DNA of 64,000 bases, from positions 1 through 64,000 of the forward strand of contig JAQXGF010000045.1 in the NCBI GenBank assembly GCA_029006155.1. The letters run 5' to 3'. Shown in pieces: positions 45,535 to 55,575 of the stretch (its first letter is position 1; every line of letters begins with the position of its first letter). The position numbers and the translations under genes are program-made. This DNA is from Lachnospiraceae bacterium (GTDB taxonomy: Bacteria > Bacillota > Clostridia > Lachnospirales > Lachnospiraceae). The notes beneath the pieces are model-generated. The model was not told the DNA's origin, made no database searches, and saw nothing but the letters and a program-made list of their open reading frames with translations.

Positions 45535-45563
45535 TTGACCCTTCAAAAAAAATGTCGTATAAT
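45535..45563 (+). promoter_or_regulatory. Strong promoter of the activase leader
   Basis: TTGACC (45535-45540) and exact TATAAT (45558-45563), 17 bases apart. It predicts a start near 45570 and a leader of about 220 nt. The DNA from 45248 to 45534, between tgt and this promoter, shows nothing else I can support. Confidence 0.75.
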
Positions 45564-45588
45564 TTGCCAGTACCAGTTTAGCGCGTCT

Positions 45589-45722
45589 AAAATGCGAAGA
45601 CAGATCTCAGCAAATTTATTTGCTGGGGGCTGTATTTGCATTTTGATGGGCGGAACGCCCATCAGCCACAGACAGGAGCTGCGAATGCAGCGGATAGTTT
45701 GCGAAGCAAACGGGTCTGTGGC
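45589..45722 (+). ncRNA. Highly structured 5' leader of unknown class
   Basis: Three consecutive folded units are evident. Unit 1: AAAATGC (45589-45595) with GCATTTT (45638-45644), enclosing ACAG/CTGT and the hairpin CAGCAAA/TTTGCTG (45608-45625). Unit 2: GATGGGCG-GAA-CGCCCATC (45645-45663). Unit 3: a three-way junction closed by nine pairs, GCCACAGAC (45665-45673) with GTCTGTGGC (45714-45722), holding two hairpins GCTGC-GAAT-GCAGC (45678-45691) and GTTTGC-GAA-GCAAAC (45697-45711). It lies between a strong promoter and the activase gene. It matches no riboswitch I recognise; it could be a riboswitch, a stability element or an inserted hairpin repeat. Confidence 0.55.
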
Positions 45723-45754
45723 CGGTGCACTGAACGTCGCAAAACATAGTATAC

Positions 45755-45778
45755 AAAGGAGGCGCAGGGAATCCCTGC
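45755..45778 (+). promoter_or_regulatory. Ribosome site separated from the start codon by a hairpin
   Basis: AAAGGAGG (45755-45762) is 26 bases before the ATG at 45789, too far for direct use. The perfect stem GCAGGG-AAT-CCCTGC (45764-45778) lies between them. If folded, it leaves an effective spacing of about 11 bases. Confidence 0.55.
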
Positions 45779-45788
45779 TATTACTTAT

Positions 45789-48700
45789 ATGTCATCTACA
45801 CCAATACATACCCTTGGCATTGACATCGGTTCCACGACCGTCAAGGTCGCCGTTCTGAGCCCCGATAAGGAGCTCCTTTTTTCGGATTACCGGCGTCATT
45901 ATGCCAATATTCAGGAAACACTTTCTGCTCTGATCGTAGAAGCGACGGAGCAGCTCGGTGAGCTTTCCGTCTCCCCGGTCATCACCGGTTCCGGCGGACT
46001 GACGCTCGCCAATCATCTGGAGATCCCGTTCGTACAGGAGGTCATCGCCGTCGCATCCTCTCTGGAGCACTTTGTTCCGCAGACCGACGTCGCGATCGAG
46101 CTCGGCGGCGAAGATGCCAAGATCATCTACTTTGAAGGCGGCAACGTCGAACAGCGTATGAACGGCATCTGTGCAGGCGGCACCGGCTCTTTCATCGACC
46201 AGATGGCTTCTCTTTTACAGACGGATGCCACCGGATTAAATGAGTATGCGAAAAATTATCAGTCACTCTACTCCATCGCAGCCCGCTGTGGTGTATTTGC
46301 AAAGTCCGATATCCAGCCGCTGATCAACGAGGGTGCGACGAAGGAAGATCTTTCTGCTTCCATTTTTCAGGCAGTCGTCAACCAGACGATCTCCGGTCTT
46401 GCCTGCGGCAAGCCGATCCGTGGCCATGTGGCTTTCCTTGGCGGCCCGCTGCATTTCCTCTCCGAGCTGCGCGAGGCATTTATCCGCACCTTAAAGCTCG
46501 ATGAAGAACATGCCATCGTCCCGGAAAATTCACACCTGTTCGCAGCGATCGGTTCTGCCTTAAATGCAAAAGAGACGACGGTAACGACGCTCTCCGCATT
46601 AAAGGAGCGCCTGTCCAAACCGATCCATCTGGAATTTGAGGTTGCCCGCATGGAGCCGCTCTTCCGCACCGAGGAGGACTATGACCTCTTCTTGCAGCGT
46701 CAGAGCCGCAATCAGGTAAAGACTGCGCCACTTGGCACGTACAAAGGCAACTGTTTCCTCGGCATCGACGCCGGATCGACGACGACAAAGGCCGCGCTCG
46801 TCGGTGAGGACGGTTCCCTTCTGTATTCGTTCTACAGCAACAACAATGGCAGCCCGCTGCGCACCGCGATCCATGCAGTACAGGACATCTACAGCAAGTT
46901 GCCGGATACCGCGAAGATCGCATGGTCCTGCTCGACCGGGTACGGCGAGGCACTGATCAAATCGGCACTCATGCTCGACGAAGGCGAGGTCGAGACCGTA
47001 TCACACTACTATGCCGCTTCTTTCTTTGATCCGGAAGTAGACTGCATCCTCGACATCGGCGGTCAGGATATGAAGTGCATCAAGATCAAGAACGGCACCG
47101 TCGACAGCGTCCAGCTGAACGAAGCCTGCTCGTCGGGCTGCGGTTCCTTCATCGAGACGTTCGCCAAGTCCCTGAACTACTCGGTTCAGGACTTCGCAAA
47201 GGCGGCGCTTTTTGCAAAGCATCCGATTGATCTTGGTACCCGCTGCACCGTATTTATGAATTCCAAAGTAAAGCAGGCACAAAAAGAAGGCGCAGAAGTC
47301 TCCGATATCTCGGCCGGTCTTGCCTACTCTGTTATCAAAAATGCATTGTATAAAGTCATCAAAGTCTCCGATGCGACACAGCTCGGCCGACACATTGTCG
47401 TACAGGGCGGTACATTCTACAACGACGCTGTCTTGCGCAGCTTCGAGCGCATCGCAAACTGCGAGGCGATCCGTCCGGACATTGCCGGTATCATGGGTGC
47501 CTTCGGCGCGGCGCTTGTCGCAAGAGAGCGCTTCCATGCCGATCAGGAGACGACGATGCTCTCCATCGACCGCATCAACGCACTGACTTTTACGACCTCG
47601 ATGGCAAAGTGCAAAGGCTGTACGAACCAGTGCCGCCTGACGATCAACCGCTTCTCCGGCGGACGCCAGTTCATCAGCGGCAACCGCTGTGAGCGCGGCA
47701 TCGGCAAGGAGCGCAACAAAGATCACGTACCGAACCTGTTTGAATTTAAAAATAAACTGCTGTTCTCCTACGAGCCGCTCCCGGAAGATGAAGCGACGCG
47801 TGGCATCGTCGGCATCCCGCGCGTGCTGAACATGTATGAGAATTACCCGTTCTGGTTCCGCTTCTTCACGAACCTGAAATACCGGGTAGTCCTCTCTCCG
47901 GCTTCCACACGGAAAATCTACGAGCTCGGCATCGAGTCCATTCCGAGTGAGTCGGAATGCTATCCGGCCAAGCTCGCACACGGGCATGTCGAATGGCTGG
48001 TCAAGAAAGGGATCCAGTACATTTTCTACCCGTGTATCCCGTATGAGCGCACCGAGTTCCCGGAGGCTGGCAATCACTACAACTGCCCGATCGTCACCTC
48101 CTACGCGGAGAACATTAAAAATAACGTCGAGAGCCTGCGCACCGGACACGTCCGCTTCGACAATCCGTTTATCGCCTTCACGAACCTCGACACGGTGACG
48201 AGCGGACTGAAAAAAGCATTTCCGGACATCCCGGCTTCCGAAGTAGAGGCCGCAGCCAAAGCCGGATGGGAAGAACTGGCTCACACAAGACAGGCAATGT
48301 ATGAAAAGGGCCAGGAGACTCTGAAATATCTGGAGGAGACCGGACGGCATGGCATCGTGCTCGCCGGACGCCCGTACCACATCGACTCGGAGATCAACCA
48401 CGGCATCCCGGAGCTGATCAACTCCTACGGACTCGCCGTACTCACCGAGGACTCGGTCTCGAACCTGAATCCGGTCGAGCGTCCGCTGATCGTCCTCGAC
48501 CAGTGGATGTACCACAGCCGGCTCTATGCGGCAGCAAATTTTGTAAAAACGCGCGACGATCTCGATCTGATTCAGCTGAACTCGTTCGGCTGCGGACTCG
48601 ACGCCGTCACAACCGACCAGGTAAACGACATCCTCTCGAACTCCGACAAGATCTACACCTGCCTGAAGATCGATGAGGTCAACAACTTAGGTGCGGCCCG

Positions 48701-50021
48701 CATCCGTGTCCGCTCCCTGATCTCTGCGATCCGGGTACGCAAAGAGCGCACACACGGCGAACGGAAGATCGTTCCATCGAGCACCGAGCGCGTCATCTTT
48801 ACAAAGGAAATGCGCAAGACGTACACGATCCTCTGCCCGCAGATGTCACCGATCCATTTTAAAATGCTCGAAGCGGCATTCAACGCATCGGATTACAATC
48901 TGGTCGTCCTGCCAAACGACAATAAAAAGTCCGTCGACGTCGGATTAAAATACGTCAACAACGACGCCTGCTACCCTTCTTTGATGGTCGTCGGCCAGGT
49001 CATGGAGGCGCTGCTCTCCGGCAAATATGACCTCAACCACACCGCCGTTTTGATGTCTCAGACGGGCGGTGGCTGCCGTGCGTCAAACTACGTCGGCTTT
49101 ATCCGCCGTGCGTTAAAGAAGGCCGGCATGGAGCAGATCCCGGTCATCTCGATCAACTTAAGCGGTCTTGAGTCCAATCCGGGCTTCTCGATCAGCTACT
49201 ACCTGGTCAAGCGTGGCATGTTCGCCGTCGTCTTCGGCGATCTCTTCATGCGCTGTCTCTACCGGATGCGTCCATATGAAAAGGTACCGGGCTCCGCAAA
49301 TGAGCTGCACCGCAAGTGGGAAGAGCGCTGCTGCAAATTTGTATCTGGAAAGCCGACTTACCGCGAGTTCAAAAAGCTCTGCCGCGAGATCGTACACGAC
49401 TTCGATACGCTTCCGATCACCGATGAGAAGAAGCCGAAGGTCGGCGTCGTCGGCGAGATCCTCGTAAAATTCCTGCCGGCAGCGAACAATTATCTGGTCG
49501 ACCTGCTCGAATCAGAAGGTGCTCAGGCAGTTGTGCCGGATCTGATGGATTTCCTGCTCTACTGCTTCTACAACCAGAACTTCAAGGCCGAGCACCTCGG
49601 CACAAAGAAGAGCTCCGCGACGATCGCAAACTTCGGAATCGCATTTCTGGAGAAGCTGCGCGGCACGGCAGCAAAAGCACTGGCGGAAAGTGAGCATTTT
49701 GATCCGCCTGCCCACATTGAAGATCTGGCGAAGATGGCGACCGACATCGTCTCCTGCGGCAATCAGACCGGCGAGGGCTGGTTCCTGACCGGAGAGATGC
49801 TCGAGCTGATCCATTCCGGCGTCAACAACATCGTCTGCACGCAGCCGTTTGCCTGCCTGCCGAACCACGTCGTCGGGAAGGGCGTCATCAAAGAACTGCG
49901 CAGACAGTATCCGTCGTCCAACATTGTCGCGATCGACTACGATCCGGGTGCCAGCGAGGTCAACCAGCTGAATCGGATCAAGCTGATGCTCTCGACCGCC
50001 GTCAAGAATCTGAACAAATAA
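45789..50021 (+). CDS. Large acyl-CoA dehydratase activase-type protein (BcrAD/BadFG ATPase plus HgdB-like region)
   Basis: 1410 residues. Two ASKHA ATPase modules lie in tandem: [13 protein letters not shown] (about 10) with [12 protein letters not shown] (about 128), and [14 protein letters not shown] (about 323) with [13 protein letters not shown] (about 447), whose cysteines correspond to the iron-sulphur ligands of HgdC-type activators. KCKGCTNQC (about 605) adds another cysteine cluster. The rest (about 650-1400) resembles the DUF2229/2-hydroxyacyl-CoA dehydratase region. HgdC activators use ATP to drive one electron into their dehydratase. In this fused form, common in Clostridia, the substrate is unknown. 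No acyl-CoA enzyme is nearby. It is preceded by a strong promoter and a structured leader. Confidence 0.9.
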   Translation: MSSTPIHTLGIDIGSTTVKVAVLSPDKELLFSDYRRHYANIQETLSALIVEATEQLGELSVSPVITGSGGLTLANHLEIPFVQEVIAVASSLEHFVPQTDVAIELGGEDAKIIYFEGGNVEQRMNGICAGGTGSFIDQMASLLQTDATGLNEYAKNYQSLYSIAARCGVFAKSDIQPLINEGATKEDLSASIFQAVVNQTISGLACGKPIRGHVAFLGGPLHFLSELREAFIRTLKLDEEHAIVPENSHLFAAIGSALNAKETTVTTLSALKERLSKPIHLEFEVARMEPLFRTEEDYDLFLQRQSRNQVKTAPLGTYKGNCFLGIDAGSTTTKAALVGEDGSLLYSFYSNNNGSPLRTAIHAVQDIYSKLPDTAKIAWSCSTGYGEALIKSALMLDEGEVETVSHYYAASFFDPEVDCILDIGGQDMKCIKIKNGTVDSVQLNEACSSGCGSFIETFAKSLNYSVQDFAKAALFAKHPIDLGTRCTVFMNSKVKQAQKEGAEVSDISAGLAYSVIKNALYKVIKVSDATQLGRHIVVQGGTFYNDAVLRSFERIANCEAIRPDIAGIMGAFGAALVARERFHADQETTMLSIDRINALTFTTSMAKCKGCTNQCRLTINRFSGGRQFISGNRCERGIGKERNKDHVPNLFEFKNKLLFSYEPLPEDEATRGIVGIPRVLNMYENYPFWFRFFTNLKYRVVLSPASTRKIYELGIESIPSESECYPAKLAHGHVEWLVKKGIQYIFYPCIPYERTEFPEAGNHYNCPIVTSYAENIKNNVESLRTGHVRFDNPFIAFTNLDTVTSGLKKAFPDIPASEVEAAAKAGWEELAHTRQAMYEKGQETLKYLEETGRHGIVLAGRPYHIDSEINHGIPELINSYGLAVLTEDSVSNLNPVERPLIVLDQWMYHSRLYAAANFVKTRDDLDLIQLNSFGCGLDAVTTDQVNDILSNSDKIYTCLKIDEVNNLGAARIRVRSLISAIRVRKERTHGERKIVPSSTERVIFTKEMRKTYTILCPQMSPIHFKMLEAAFNASDYNLVVLPNDNKKSVDVGLKYVNNDACYPSLMVVGQVMEALLSGKYDLNHTAVLMSQTGGGCRASNYVGFIRRALKKAGMEQIPVISINLSGLESNPGFSISYYLVKRGMFAVVFGDLFMRCLYRMRPYEKVPGSANELHRKWEERCCKFVSGKPTYREFKKLCREIVHDFDTLPITDEKKPKVGVVGEILVKFLPAANNYLVDLLESEGAQAVVPDLMDFLLYCFYNQNFKAEHLGTKKSSATIANFGIAFLEKLRGTAAKALAESEHFDPPAHIEDLAKMATDIVSCGNQTGEGWFLTGEMLELIHSGVNNIVCTQPFACLPNHVVGKGVIKELRRQYPSSNIVAIDYDPGASEVNQLNRIKLMLSTAVKNLNK

Positions 50022-50024
50022 CTT

Positions 50025-50053
50025 TTGACCAGACATAGAGAATATGGTAAATT
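50025..50053 (+). promoter_or_regulatory. Possible promoter of hisHF
   Basis: TTGACC (50025-50030) and TAAATT (50048-50053), 17 bases apart, starting just after the activase stop. Confidence 0.4.
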
Positions 50054-50056
50054 ATA

Positions 50057-50081
50057 GGGGAATGCCGGATGGGCATTCCCC
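50057..50081 (+). terminator. Hairpin between the activase gene and hisH
   Basis: GGGGAATGCC (50057-50066) and GGCATTCCCC (50072-50081) are perfect 10-base inverse copies, followed by TTATTTAT. It can end the activase transcript, or form a 5' hairpin on a hisHF transcript from 50025-50053. Confidence 0.65.
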
Positions 50082-50109
50082 TTATTTATGCAAAGGAGGA
50101 ATCAGCTTT

Positions 50110-50748
50110 ATGCTTGCAATCATTGATTACGATGCCGGAAATCTGCGCAGCGTCGCCAAAGCACTGGAAAAGCTTGGTGAGACGCCTGTGATCACACGAA
50201 ATCCGGCTGAAATTTTATCTGCGGACCATATCATTCTTCCGGGCGTCGGCTCCTTTGGAGACGCGATGAGCCGCCTGCACCAGTACGGACTCGTCGATGT
50301 CATCCGCGAGGCCGCCGCATCCCATACTCCGTTTCTTGGCATCTGCCTCGGCCTGCAGCTGCTCTTCGCGTCGAGTGAGGAGACACCGGGTGTCGAAGGG
50401 CTCGGCATCTGCCCCGGAAAAATCCTGCGCATCCCGGATACCAAAGGGCTGAAAATTCCGCACATGGGCTGGAACTCTCTCTCCTATCATAAAGAGCCGG
50501 GGGAAAATCCACACGGACGCCTCTTTACCGGAATCCCGGAGGACTCCTACGTGTACTTCGTACATTCCTACTATTTAAAAGCAGATGATCCTGCGATCGT
50601 CACCGCCACGACCGAATATGGTACGCACATCCATGCGTCCATCGAGCAGGGCAATGTATTTGGCTGTCAGTTCCATCCGGAAAAAAGCAGCAGCACCGGC
50701 CTCGCTATTTTAAAGAATTTTCTTTCCATCCGAAAGGAGGACTTCTGA
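50110..50748 (+). CDS. hisH: Imidazole glycerol phosphate synthase, glutaminase subunit
   Basis: 212 residues from the ATG at 50110 (AAAGGAGG ten bases upstream). Class I glutaminase: [18 protein letters not shown] at the N-terminus, nucleophile Cys in [12 protein letters not shown] (about 80), and the His/Glu pair in [14 protein letters not shown] (about 187). It feeds ammonia to HisF for the imidazole ring of histidine. It shares one base with the start of hisF. No other his genes are in the window. Confidence 0.96.
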   Translation: MLAIIDYDAGNLRSVAKALEKLGETPVITRNPAEILSADHIILPGVGSFGDAMSRLHQYGLVDVIREAAASHTPFLGICLGLQLLFASSEETPGVEGLGICPGKILRIPDTKGLKIPHMGWNSLSYHKEPGENPHGRLFTGIPEDSYVYFVHSYYLKADDPAIVTATTEYGTHIHASIEQGNVFGCQFHPEKSSSTGLAILKNFLSIRKEDF

Positions 50749-51509
50749 TGTTTACAAAGCGAATCATTCCCTGTCTCGATGTGAAAAATGGACGGGTCGT
50801 AAAGGGTGTCAACTTCGTCAATCTGCGGGATGCCGGAGATCCGGTCGAGATCGCAGCCGCTTATGACGCAGCAGGCGCAGACGAACTCGTCTTTCTCGAT
50901 ATCACCGCCTCCTCGGATGCCCGGAATACCGTCGTCGACATGGTGCGCCGCGTCGCTGAGACGGTCTTTATCCCATTCACCGTCGGCGGCGGCATCCGCA
51001 CGGTCGAGGACTTCCGTACACTGCTGCGCGAGGGCGCAGATAAGATCTCGATCAATTCCGCTGCGATCCAGAACCCGTCGCTCATCCATGATGCCGCCGA
51101 AAAATTCGGACGTCAGTGCGTCGTCGTCGCGATCGATGCCAGACGCCGCGCCGATGGCTCCGGCTGGAATATCTACCGCAATGGCGGACGGATCGACACC
51201 GGTATCGACGCCATCGAGTGGGCCGAGCGCTGCGACGCACTCGGAGCCGGCGAGATATTGCTCACAAGCATGGACTGTGACGGCACAAAGGCCGGCTATG
51301 ATCTTGAGCTAACCCGCACGATCGCCAAACACGTCTCCGTCCCGGTCATCGCTTCCGGCGGCGCCGGTACGAAGGAACATTTCTATGAAGCACTGACCGA
51401 CGGCTGTGCGGACGCCGCGCTTGCGGCCTCTCTCTTCCATTATAAAGAACTGGAGATCCGGGAAGTGAAAGAGTATTTGAGGGAGAAGGGCGTATCGGTA
51501 CGGATGTAA
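50748..51509 (+). CDS. hisF: Imidazole glycerol phosphate synthase, cyclase subunit
   Basis: 253 residues. (beta-alpha)8 barrel: [19 protein letters not shown] with the catalytic Asp (about 11), [22 protein letters not shown] with the second Asp (about 128), and [11 protein letters not shown] (about 204). It joins ammonia from HisH to PRFAR. The stop of hisH overlaps its ATG (TGATG), so the two are coupled. Confidence 0.97.
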   Translation: MFTKRIIPCLDVKNGRVVKGVNFVNLRDAGDPVEIAAAYDAAGADELVFLDITASSDARNTVVDMVRRVAETVFIPFTVGGGIRTVEDFRTLLREGADKISINSAAIQNPSLIHDAAEKFGRQCVVVAIDARRRADGSGWNIYRNGGRIDTGIDAIEWAERCDALGAGEILLTSMDCDGTKAGYDLELTRTIAKHVSVPVIASGGAGTKEHFYEALTDGCADAALAASLFHYKELEIREVKEYLREKGVSVRM

Positions 51510-51544
51510 TTTAATAAAAATTTTTAAGAAAGGACTACACCATC

Positions 51545-52219
51545 ATGCCTCCGATTTCCAATGACTGGCTGGCTCCGCTCAAGCCGGAGTTTTCCAAACC
51601 CTATTATGCAAAGCTCTATAAAACCATCAACGAGGAATACCGCACGCGGACGATTTATCCACCGGCCGACGATATTTTCAATGCATTTGCGTTCACACCG
51701 CTCTCCAAAGTCAAGGTCGTGATCCTCGGACAGGATCCGTACCACGAGGAAGGGCAGGCGCATGGCCTCTGCTTTTCCGTCAAGCCGGATGTGCAGATCC
51801 CGCCATCCCTTGTGAACATTTATCAGGAACTGCACGAGGACTGCGGCTGCTATATTCCGAACAACGGCTGTCTGACCAAATGGGCCGATCAGGGCGTACT
51901 GCTGCTGAACACCGTGCTCACCGTGCGTGCTCACCAGGCAAACTCCCATAAAAATATCGGCTGGGAGGAATTCACCGACGCTGCGATCCGGATCTTAAAT
52001 GACATCGACCGTCCGATCGTCTTCCTGCTCTGGGGCCGCCCTGCTCAGATGAAAAAGAGCATGCTCACGAATCCGAATCATCTGATTCTCGAATCCCCGC
52101 ATCCGAGTCCCCTCTCCGCGTATCGTGGCTTCTTCGGCAGCCGTCCGTTCAGCCGCACGAACAAGTTTCTGAAAGAGCACGGTCTGGAACCGATTGACTG
52201 GCAGATTGAAAATGTATAA
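51545..52219 (+). CDS. ung: Uracil-DNA glycosylase
   Basis: 224 residues, family 1. GQDPYH with the catalytic Asp (about 61-66), [10 protein letters not shown] (about 118) and [13 protein letters not shown] with the catalytic His (about 185) are intact. It removes uracil from DNA. AAAGGAC supplies the ribosome site. A strong shared terminator follows. Confidence 0.96.
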   Translation: MPPISNDWLAPLKPEFSKPYYAKLYKTINEEYRTRTIYPPADDIFNAFAFTPLSKVKVVILGQDPYHEEGQAHGLCFSVKPDVQIPPSLVNIYQELHEDCGCYIPNNGCLTKWADQGVLLLNTVLTVRAHQANSHKNIGWEEFTDAAIRILNDIDRPIVFLLWGRPAQMKKSMLTNPNHLILESPHPSPLSAYRGFFGSRPFSRTNKFLKEHGLEPIDWQIENV

Positions 52220-52221
52220 GA

Positions 52222-52242
52222 AAAGGGGCCCAAGGCCCCTTT
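52222..52242. terminator. Bidirectional terminator between ung and the PRTase-like gene
   Basis: AAAGGGGCC and GGCCCCTTT are perfect 9-base inverse copies around CAA. A-rich and T-rich flanks serve both converging genes. Confidence 0.85.
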
Positions 52243-52244
52243 CT

Positions 52245-52886
52245 TTACAGCTGTGAATACCCGTAACTGTTTACAATTGCGTCGATCTTCACCTTCTTCG
52301 CACAGAGCGGACACTGATCTACATCGTAAGTCTGGTAGTTCGGAATGTCATCTTTGCCGAAAATGTAGTTGATATCCATATCACAGACGCGGTCGCTCGC
52401 ACTGAAGATCGCAGATACGCCTTCCATAATACCTCCATAATACTGAATACACTCCAGGGCACGCGCTACCGTCCGACCGGTCGTCGCAGAGGCGAGCAGC
52501 AGCAGGCAATGCTTGCCGCGGATCATCATCTGCATATTGTCCCGGAAAATGAGCTGTCCGCCCGGATTCATCTCCGGCGACACGACATACATCGTCTGGT
52601 GCTGATTCAGCGACATGATCCCGGACTTCGTCAGCTCGTCCGCCAGATACGCGCCGATGACCTCACAGCCATCCATACAGATAATCGTATCGATATAAGT
52701 ACTGGTACTGTATTTTCTCGCCAGCACCGAAGCGGCCGCTTCTGCCTCACTTTTTCGGGACTTCATGATCGTCATATCTACATAATAGTTGATATGCGAA
52801 TGCGTCGTCGCAAAATGCCCGGGAATTACACGAATGATCGCATTCTTGTTCACATCTGAGTAAATCTTTGTCGCTCTGCTCTCCAT
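52245..52886 (-). CDS. Phosphoribosyltransferase-like protein, orotate-type, with altered PRPP motif
   Basis: 213 residues. The core resembles a type I phosphoribosyltransferase: DTIICMDGCEVIGAYLADEL (about 65-84) and HCLLLLASATTGRTVARALECIQYYGG (about 125-150 overall). The usual PRPP loop has two acidic residues before TTGxT; here they are Ala-Ser (LLLLASATTGRTV), so catalysis by the standard mechanism is doubtful. The C-terminus carries CPLC (about 193-196), perhaps half of a zinc site. It may be a binding or regulatory protein. GGGAGG lies seven bases before the ATG. Upstream is a very A-rich leader on its strand. Confidence 0.7.
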   Translation of the reverse strand: MESRATKIYSDVNKNAIIRVIPGHFATTHSHINYYVDMTIMKSRKSEAEAAASVLARKYSTSTYIDTIICMDGCEVIGAYLADELTKSGIMSLNQHQTMYVVSPEMNPGGQLIFRDNMQMMIRGKHCLLLLASATTGRTVARALECIQYYGGIMEGVSAIFSASDRVCDMDINYIFGKDDIPNYQTYDVDQCPLCAKKVKIDAIVNSYGYSQL

Positions 52887-53430
52887 ACAGTTACCTCCCT
52901 GTGATATTATTTATTTTTCATTACATTTATCATGCAATATACACATCCGAATCCTGCCATTTTGTGCCATGTCCCGCACACAGTTCTTTTTTCGTTTTTA
53001 CTTTGTTTGTTTTTTATGTTTTTTCGCTCTTTTTTTAATTGTTTTTATCTGTTTTTTGTTTATTTTCCACGTGCGTTTGTTTTTATGTTTACACTATACA
53101 TATTCTTATCATGTTTTTCAAGTATATTTTTATACATTTTATCTACTATCTCATTCTATGATTCATTCTTTCTCGCTTACCCATTACCATTTATTTTCTC
53201 ATCTCAATGCATCTATCTGCTTATACTTTTCTAACCTCATTATAATCAATTCTTCCATTTGAACGTATTCACGGCAAATTCCTTACACAAACGTATGGTA
53301 TCACCGTTGCGTTATACTGCATAAAGCCAACAAAAAAATGGTGCCTGGTATCAAACCAAACACCACTTTAGCAAGCATTCGCAGCTCCTATCTTCGACTT
53401 TTCCATGGGCCGCTGCGAGGCTCCCGACTC
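52887..53430. other. T-rich, probably non-coding region
   Basis: 544 bp. From about 52979 to 53260 the plus strand is dominated by T, including long runs of six or more, in sharp contrast to the neighbouring genes. Overlapping plus-strand frames there read as strings of F/L/I/S and look like a compositional artefact. On the minus strand it is an A-rich stretch upstream of the PRTase-like gene. The far end holds the terminator 53332-53365. Confidence 0.5.
53332..53365 (-). terminator. Terminator of the Sir2-like gene
   Basis: On the minus strand TGGTG..TGGT pairs with ACCA..CACCA around TTGAT and runs into seven T. Confidence 0.75.
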
Positions 53431-54258
53431 TTACTTTAACAACATCTCTACCGGCGACTCAGCCACCGAAATCGCCCGTCCTTCCGCCGCCAGCTCTGCT
53501 TCCAGCTGCGGGAAACGGCTGTTTACGCGGACGAAGGTCGCTTTCTTGTTATAGAAGGCCGTCTTCTCAAACGGGAACCGGATGACCTGCGGAAATGTAA
53601 AATCCACGCCGAGCTCCAGAATGCAGAGTTTCTTATTCAAAGTCGCTGTCAGCCATTTTTTGTAGTGCTCCCACTGTGGAAGATAGCCACTCTCCAGATA
53701 ATCTGGATTCGCGATCGTGTGGAACGCCAGCGGTGCACCACAGGTCGGGCAGACGGCATATTTCGAAAGCAGAGCCTCGGCTGTGCTCACATCGGTTTCC
53801 ATATTTTTATCCTTCTTATTTATCTGCTCCGACCGACGATTTGCCTCATCAGATGAGATATCTTCCTCCTCTAGCTCAACGCTATGCGCGTCCTCCCACG
53901 CCCGCAACATCTGCTCCCGGATCGGCGCTGCCTCGATGATATGCTCCTTGCACTGCAGCTTGCTCATGCTGCCACACGGAGCCACGATCTGCTCGGCCTC
54001 AAACTCGGACCGGTAAATCAGATCATCGGTATTTAACGTCACGACAAAATACGGTTTCTTCCCGATCTGGCGGCGCAACGCATTGTACGCCTGAATCACC
54101 GCATCATCAGACGGAAGATTTGCATAAAAACGGCTCTCCTCATACGGTGCCAGGCACTCCACTTTGCTTTCTTCCGGAATCTTTTCCGTAAATTCGCGTC
54201 CGATCCCGACGAGCACGATATCTGATTGTTCGATTGCTTCTGCTACTTGTTTATTCAC
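53431..54258 (-). CDS. Atypical Sir2-like protein
   Basis: 275 residues, starting at a GTG with AAAGGAG seven bases upstream. The overall layout recalls Sir2: an N-terminal nucleotide-like strand IVLVGIGREF (about 15), VVTLNTDDLIYRSEF (about 73), paired cysteines around 94-103 (CGSMSKLQC) and CPTCGAPL (about 172), and a late LELGVDFTFPQVIRFPFE (about 215) like the end of the Rossmann fold. The hallmark GAG-S-SGIPDFR loop and a clear catalytic His are missing, so it is probably a divergent or non-catalytic member. It stands alone. Confidence 0.6.
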   Translation of the reverse strand: MNKQVAEAIEQSDIVLVGIGREFTEKIPEESKVECLAPYEESRFYANLPSDDAVIQAYNALRRQIGKKPYFVVTLNTDDLIYRSEFEAEQIVAPCGSMSKLQCKEHIIEAAPIREQMLRAWEDAHSVELEEEDISSDEANRRSEQINKKDKNMETDVSTAEALLSKYAVCPTCGAPLAFHTIANPDYLESGYLPQWEHYKKWLTATLNKKLCILELGVDFTFPQVIRFPFEKTAFYNKKATFVRVNSRFPQLEAELAAEGRAISVAESPVEMLLK

Positions 54259-54417
54259 GTGTTTTCTCCTTTTTCTGTATTGTAAACATTTTTAGTCTGA
54301 ATCTCTAAAATCACACAACATCTGATTTTAACTTTTAATCTATAAATGAATTTATCACAACCTATATCATTTTTGTCCTTCTTCTCTTAACTGGTTCGTC
54401 GCTGAGTTGCTCTCCGA

Positions 54418-55575
54418 TCACTCTCCCAGCAGATCCTTCAAAATCGCCTTCGCACTCTTATTCCGGTATCCGTCCGGATCACTCATGACCTTGGTCCCGG
54501 TGAGATCCCAGCGCATCTGTGCATAATGGCTCAGATAGGAGCTTCCCTTCGCACAGTTCGGGTATTTTTTGTACCATGCCGGAAAATATTTTTTCATATA
54601 GTAGGTCGCCAGCTTGACTGCCTCGCTGTTCGCCTTTCCACTCTTCGACGGCGTCCCGGAGAGCTGTACGCCCGGTGGCGACGCATGAAGAATCACCACA
54701 CTTCCATCACTACACGAACCGACCACGATCCACACATGCCCGCAGTCCGAACAGGTCGAGCTCATAATATCCCCGGCCCGGTAATTTTTCACTGCACCGC
54801 GTGCCGTATAGCTGCCCCATCCTCTGGATGCAAAATTCTTCGCCATCTTCTGTGCCAGCATCACATAGCCGGCCTTGCCATTCGTCGTATTTAAAATATT
54901 GTAGACACACCAGCCTACATATCCGGAGCAGTCCAGTCCGTTCGAAATCTGATATTTCGTCGTCCGGTAATCATAGGCCGCGGTCTGCTTCTGGAAAAAC
55001 TGCTTCCACTTCGGGCTCACCCCGATCGTCCTTGCTTCTGTTCCCGCTCCGGTATCCGCCTTATTCCAGCCGCCGCCCCACACGTACATCGTCGACCCGA
55101 CCGGCTTTAATGCGGTCTGCAGAAATTTTTTCAGCGTGGATTTCGATATCGTCGTAGTTTCCTGCGTTTTGGACTTTGGTACAGTTACTTTCACGATTTT
55201 GCTAAACGACGTGTACTCTGTCTTTCCTTTCACCTTCCGGTATCCCCTCACCCGATAATAATACGTCTTTCCTCTGTACAGCCCGGTCCGTACGCAGCTC
55301 GTCCCCTTTAACGTCCGCAGCAGCTTTTTCCCTCCGCCGGACGCATTCGTGCCATAGACCTGATAGCCAACCACACCGCTTCGCCTGTTCCAGCTCAACG
55401 TCACCGATCTCCCGTCCAGTTTCGCCTTTACCACCGGCGCGGTCTTTGAAAAAGATGCCGCCTGCACCGGAAGCCCCATCCAGAGTGTCAGCAGCCAGAC
55501 ACTCACTGCAAAAATCAATGCGCCACGCCAGCCTGTGTTTTGCCTTCCACCATATGTTTTCTTTTCAGATTCCAT
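54418..55575 (-). CDS. Secreted protein with Fn3-like domain and NlpC/P60-type hydrolase domain
   Basis: 385 residues from the ATG at 55575. A signal segment (about 13-38; LIFAVSVWLLTLWMGLPVQA) ends in an AxA cleavage site. A fibronectin-III-like domain follows (about 45-130; VTLSWNRRSGVVGYQVYGTN, YYYRVRGYRKV). The C-terminal domain has LDCSGYVGWCVYN (about 215), GHVWIVVGS (about 280) and HASPPGVQLSG (about 298), in the Cys-His-His order of NlpC/P60 peptidases. It probably cleaves peptidoglycan outside the cell. The weak ribosome site GAGAGGG lies close to the ATG. The next gene is divergent. Confidence 0.8.
   Translation of the reverse strand: MESEKKTYGGRQNTGWRGALIFAVSVWLLTLWMGLPVQAASFSKTAPVVKAKLDGRSVTLSWNRRSGVVGYQVYGTNASGGGKKLLRTLKGTSCVRTGLYRGKTYYYRVRGYRKVKGKTEYTSFSKIVKVTVPKSKTQETTTISKSTLKKFLQTALKPVGSTMYVWGGGWNKADTGAGTEARTIGVSPKWKQFFQKQTAAYDYRTTKYQISNGLDCSGYVGWCVYNILNTTNGKAGYVMLAQKMAKNFASRGWGSYTARGAVKNYRAGDIMSSTCSDCGHVWIVVGSCSDGSVVILHASPPGVQLSGTPSKSGKANSEAVKLATYYMKKYFPAWYKKYPNCAKGSSYLSHYAQMRWDLTGTKVMSDPDGYRNKSAKAILKDLLGE

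Noticed and set aside
52932-53262. Two overlapping plus-strand frames reading as hydrophobic proteins
   Set aside because: They are products of a T-rich tract, lack ribosome sites and show no motif.
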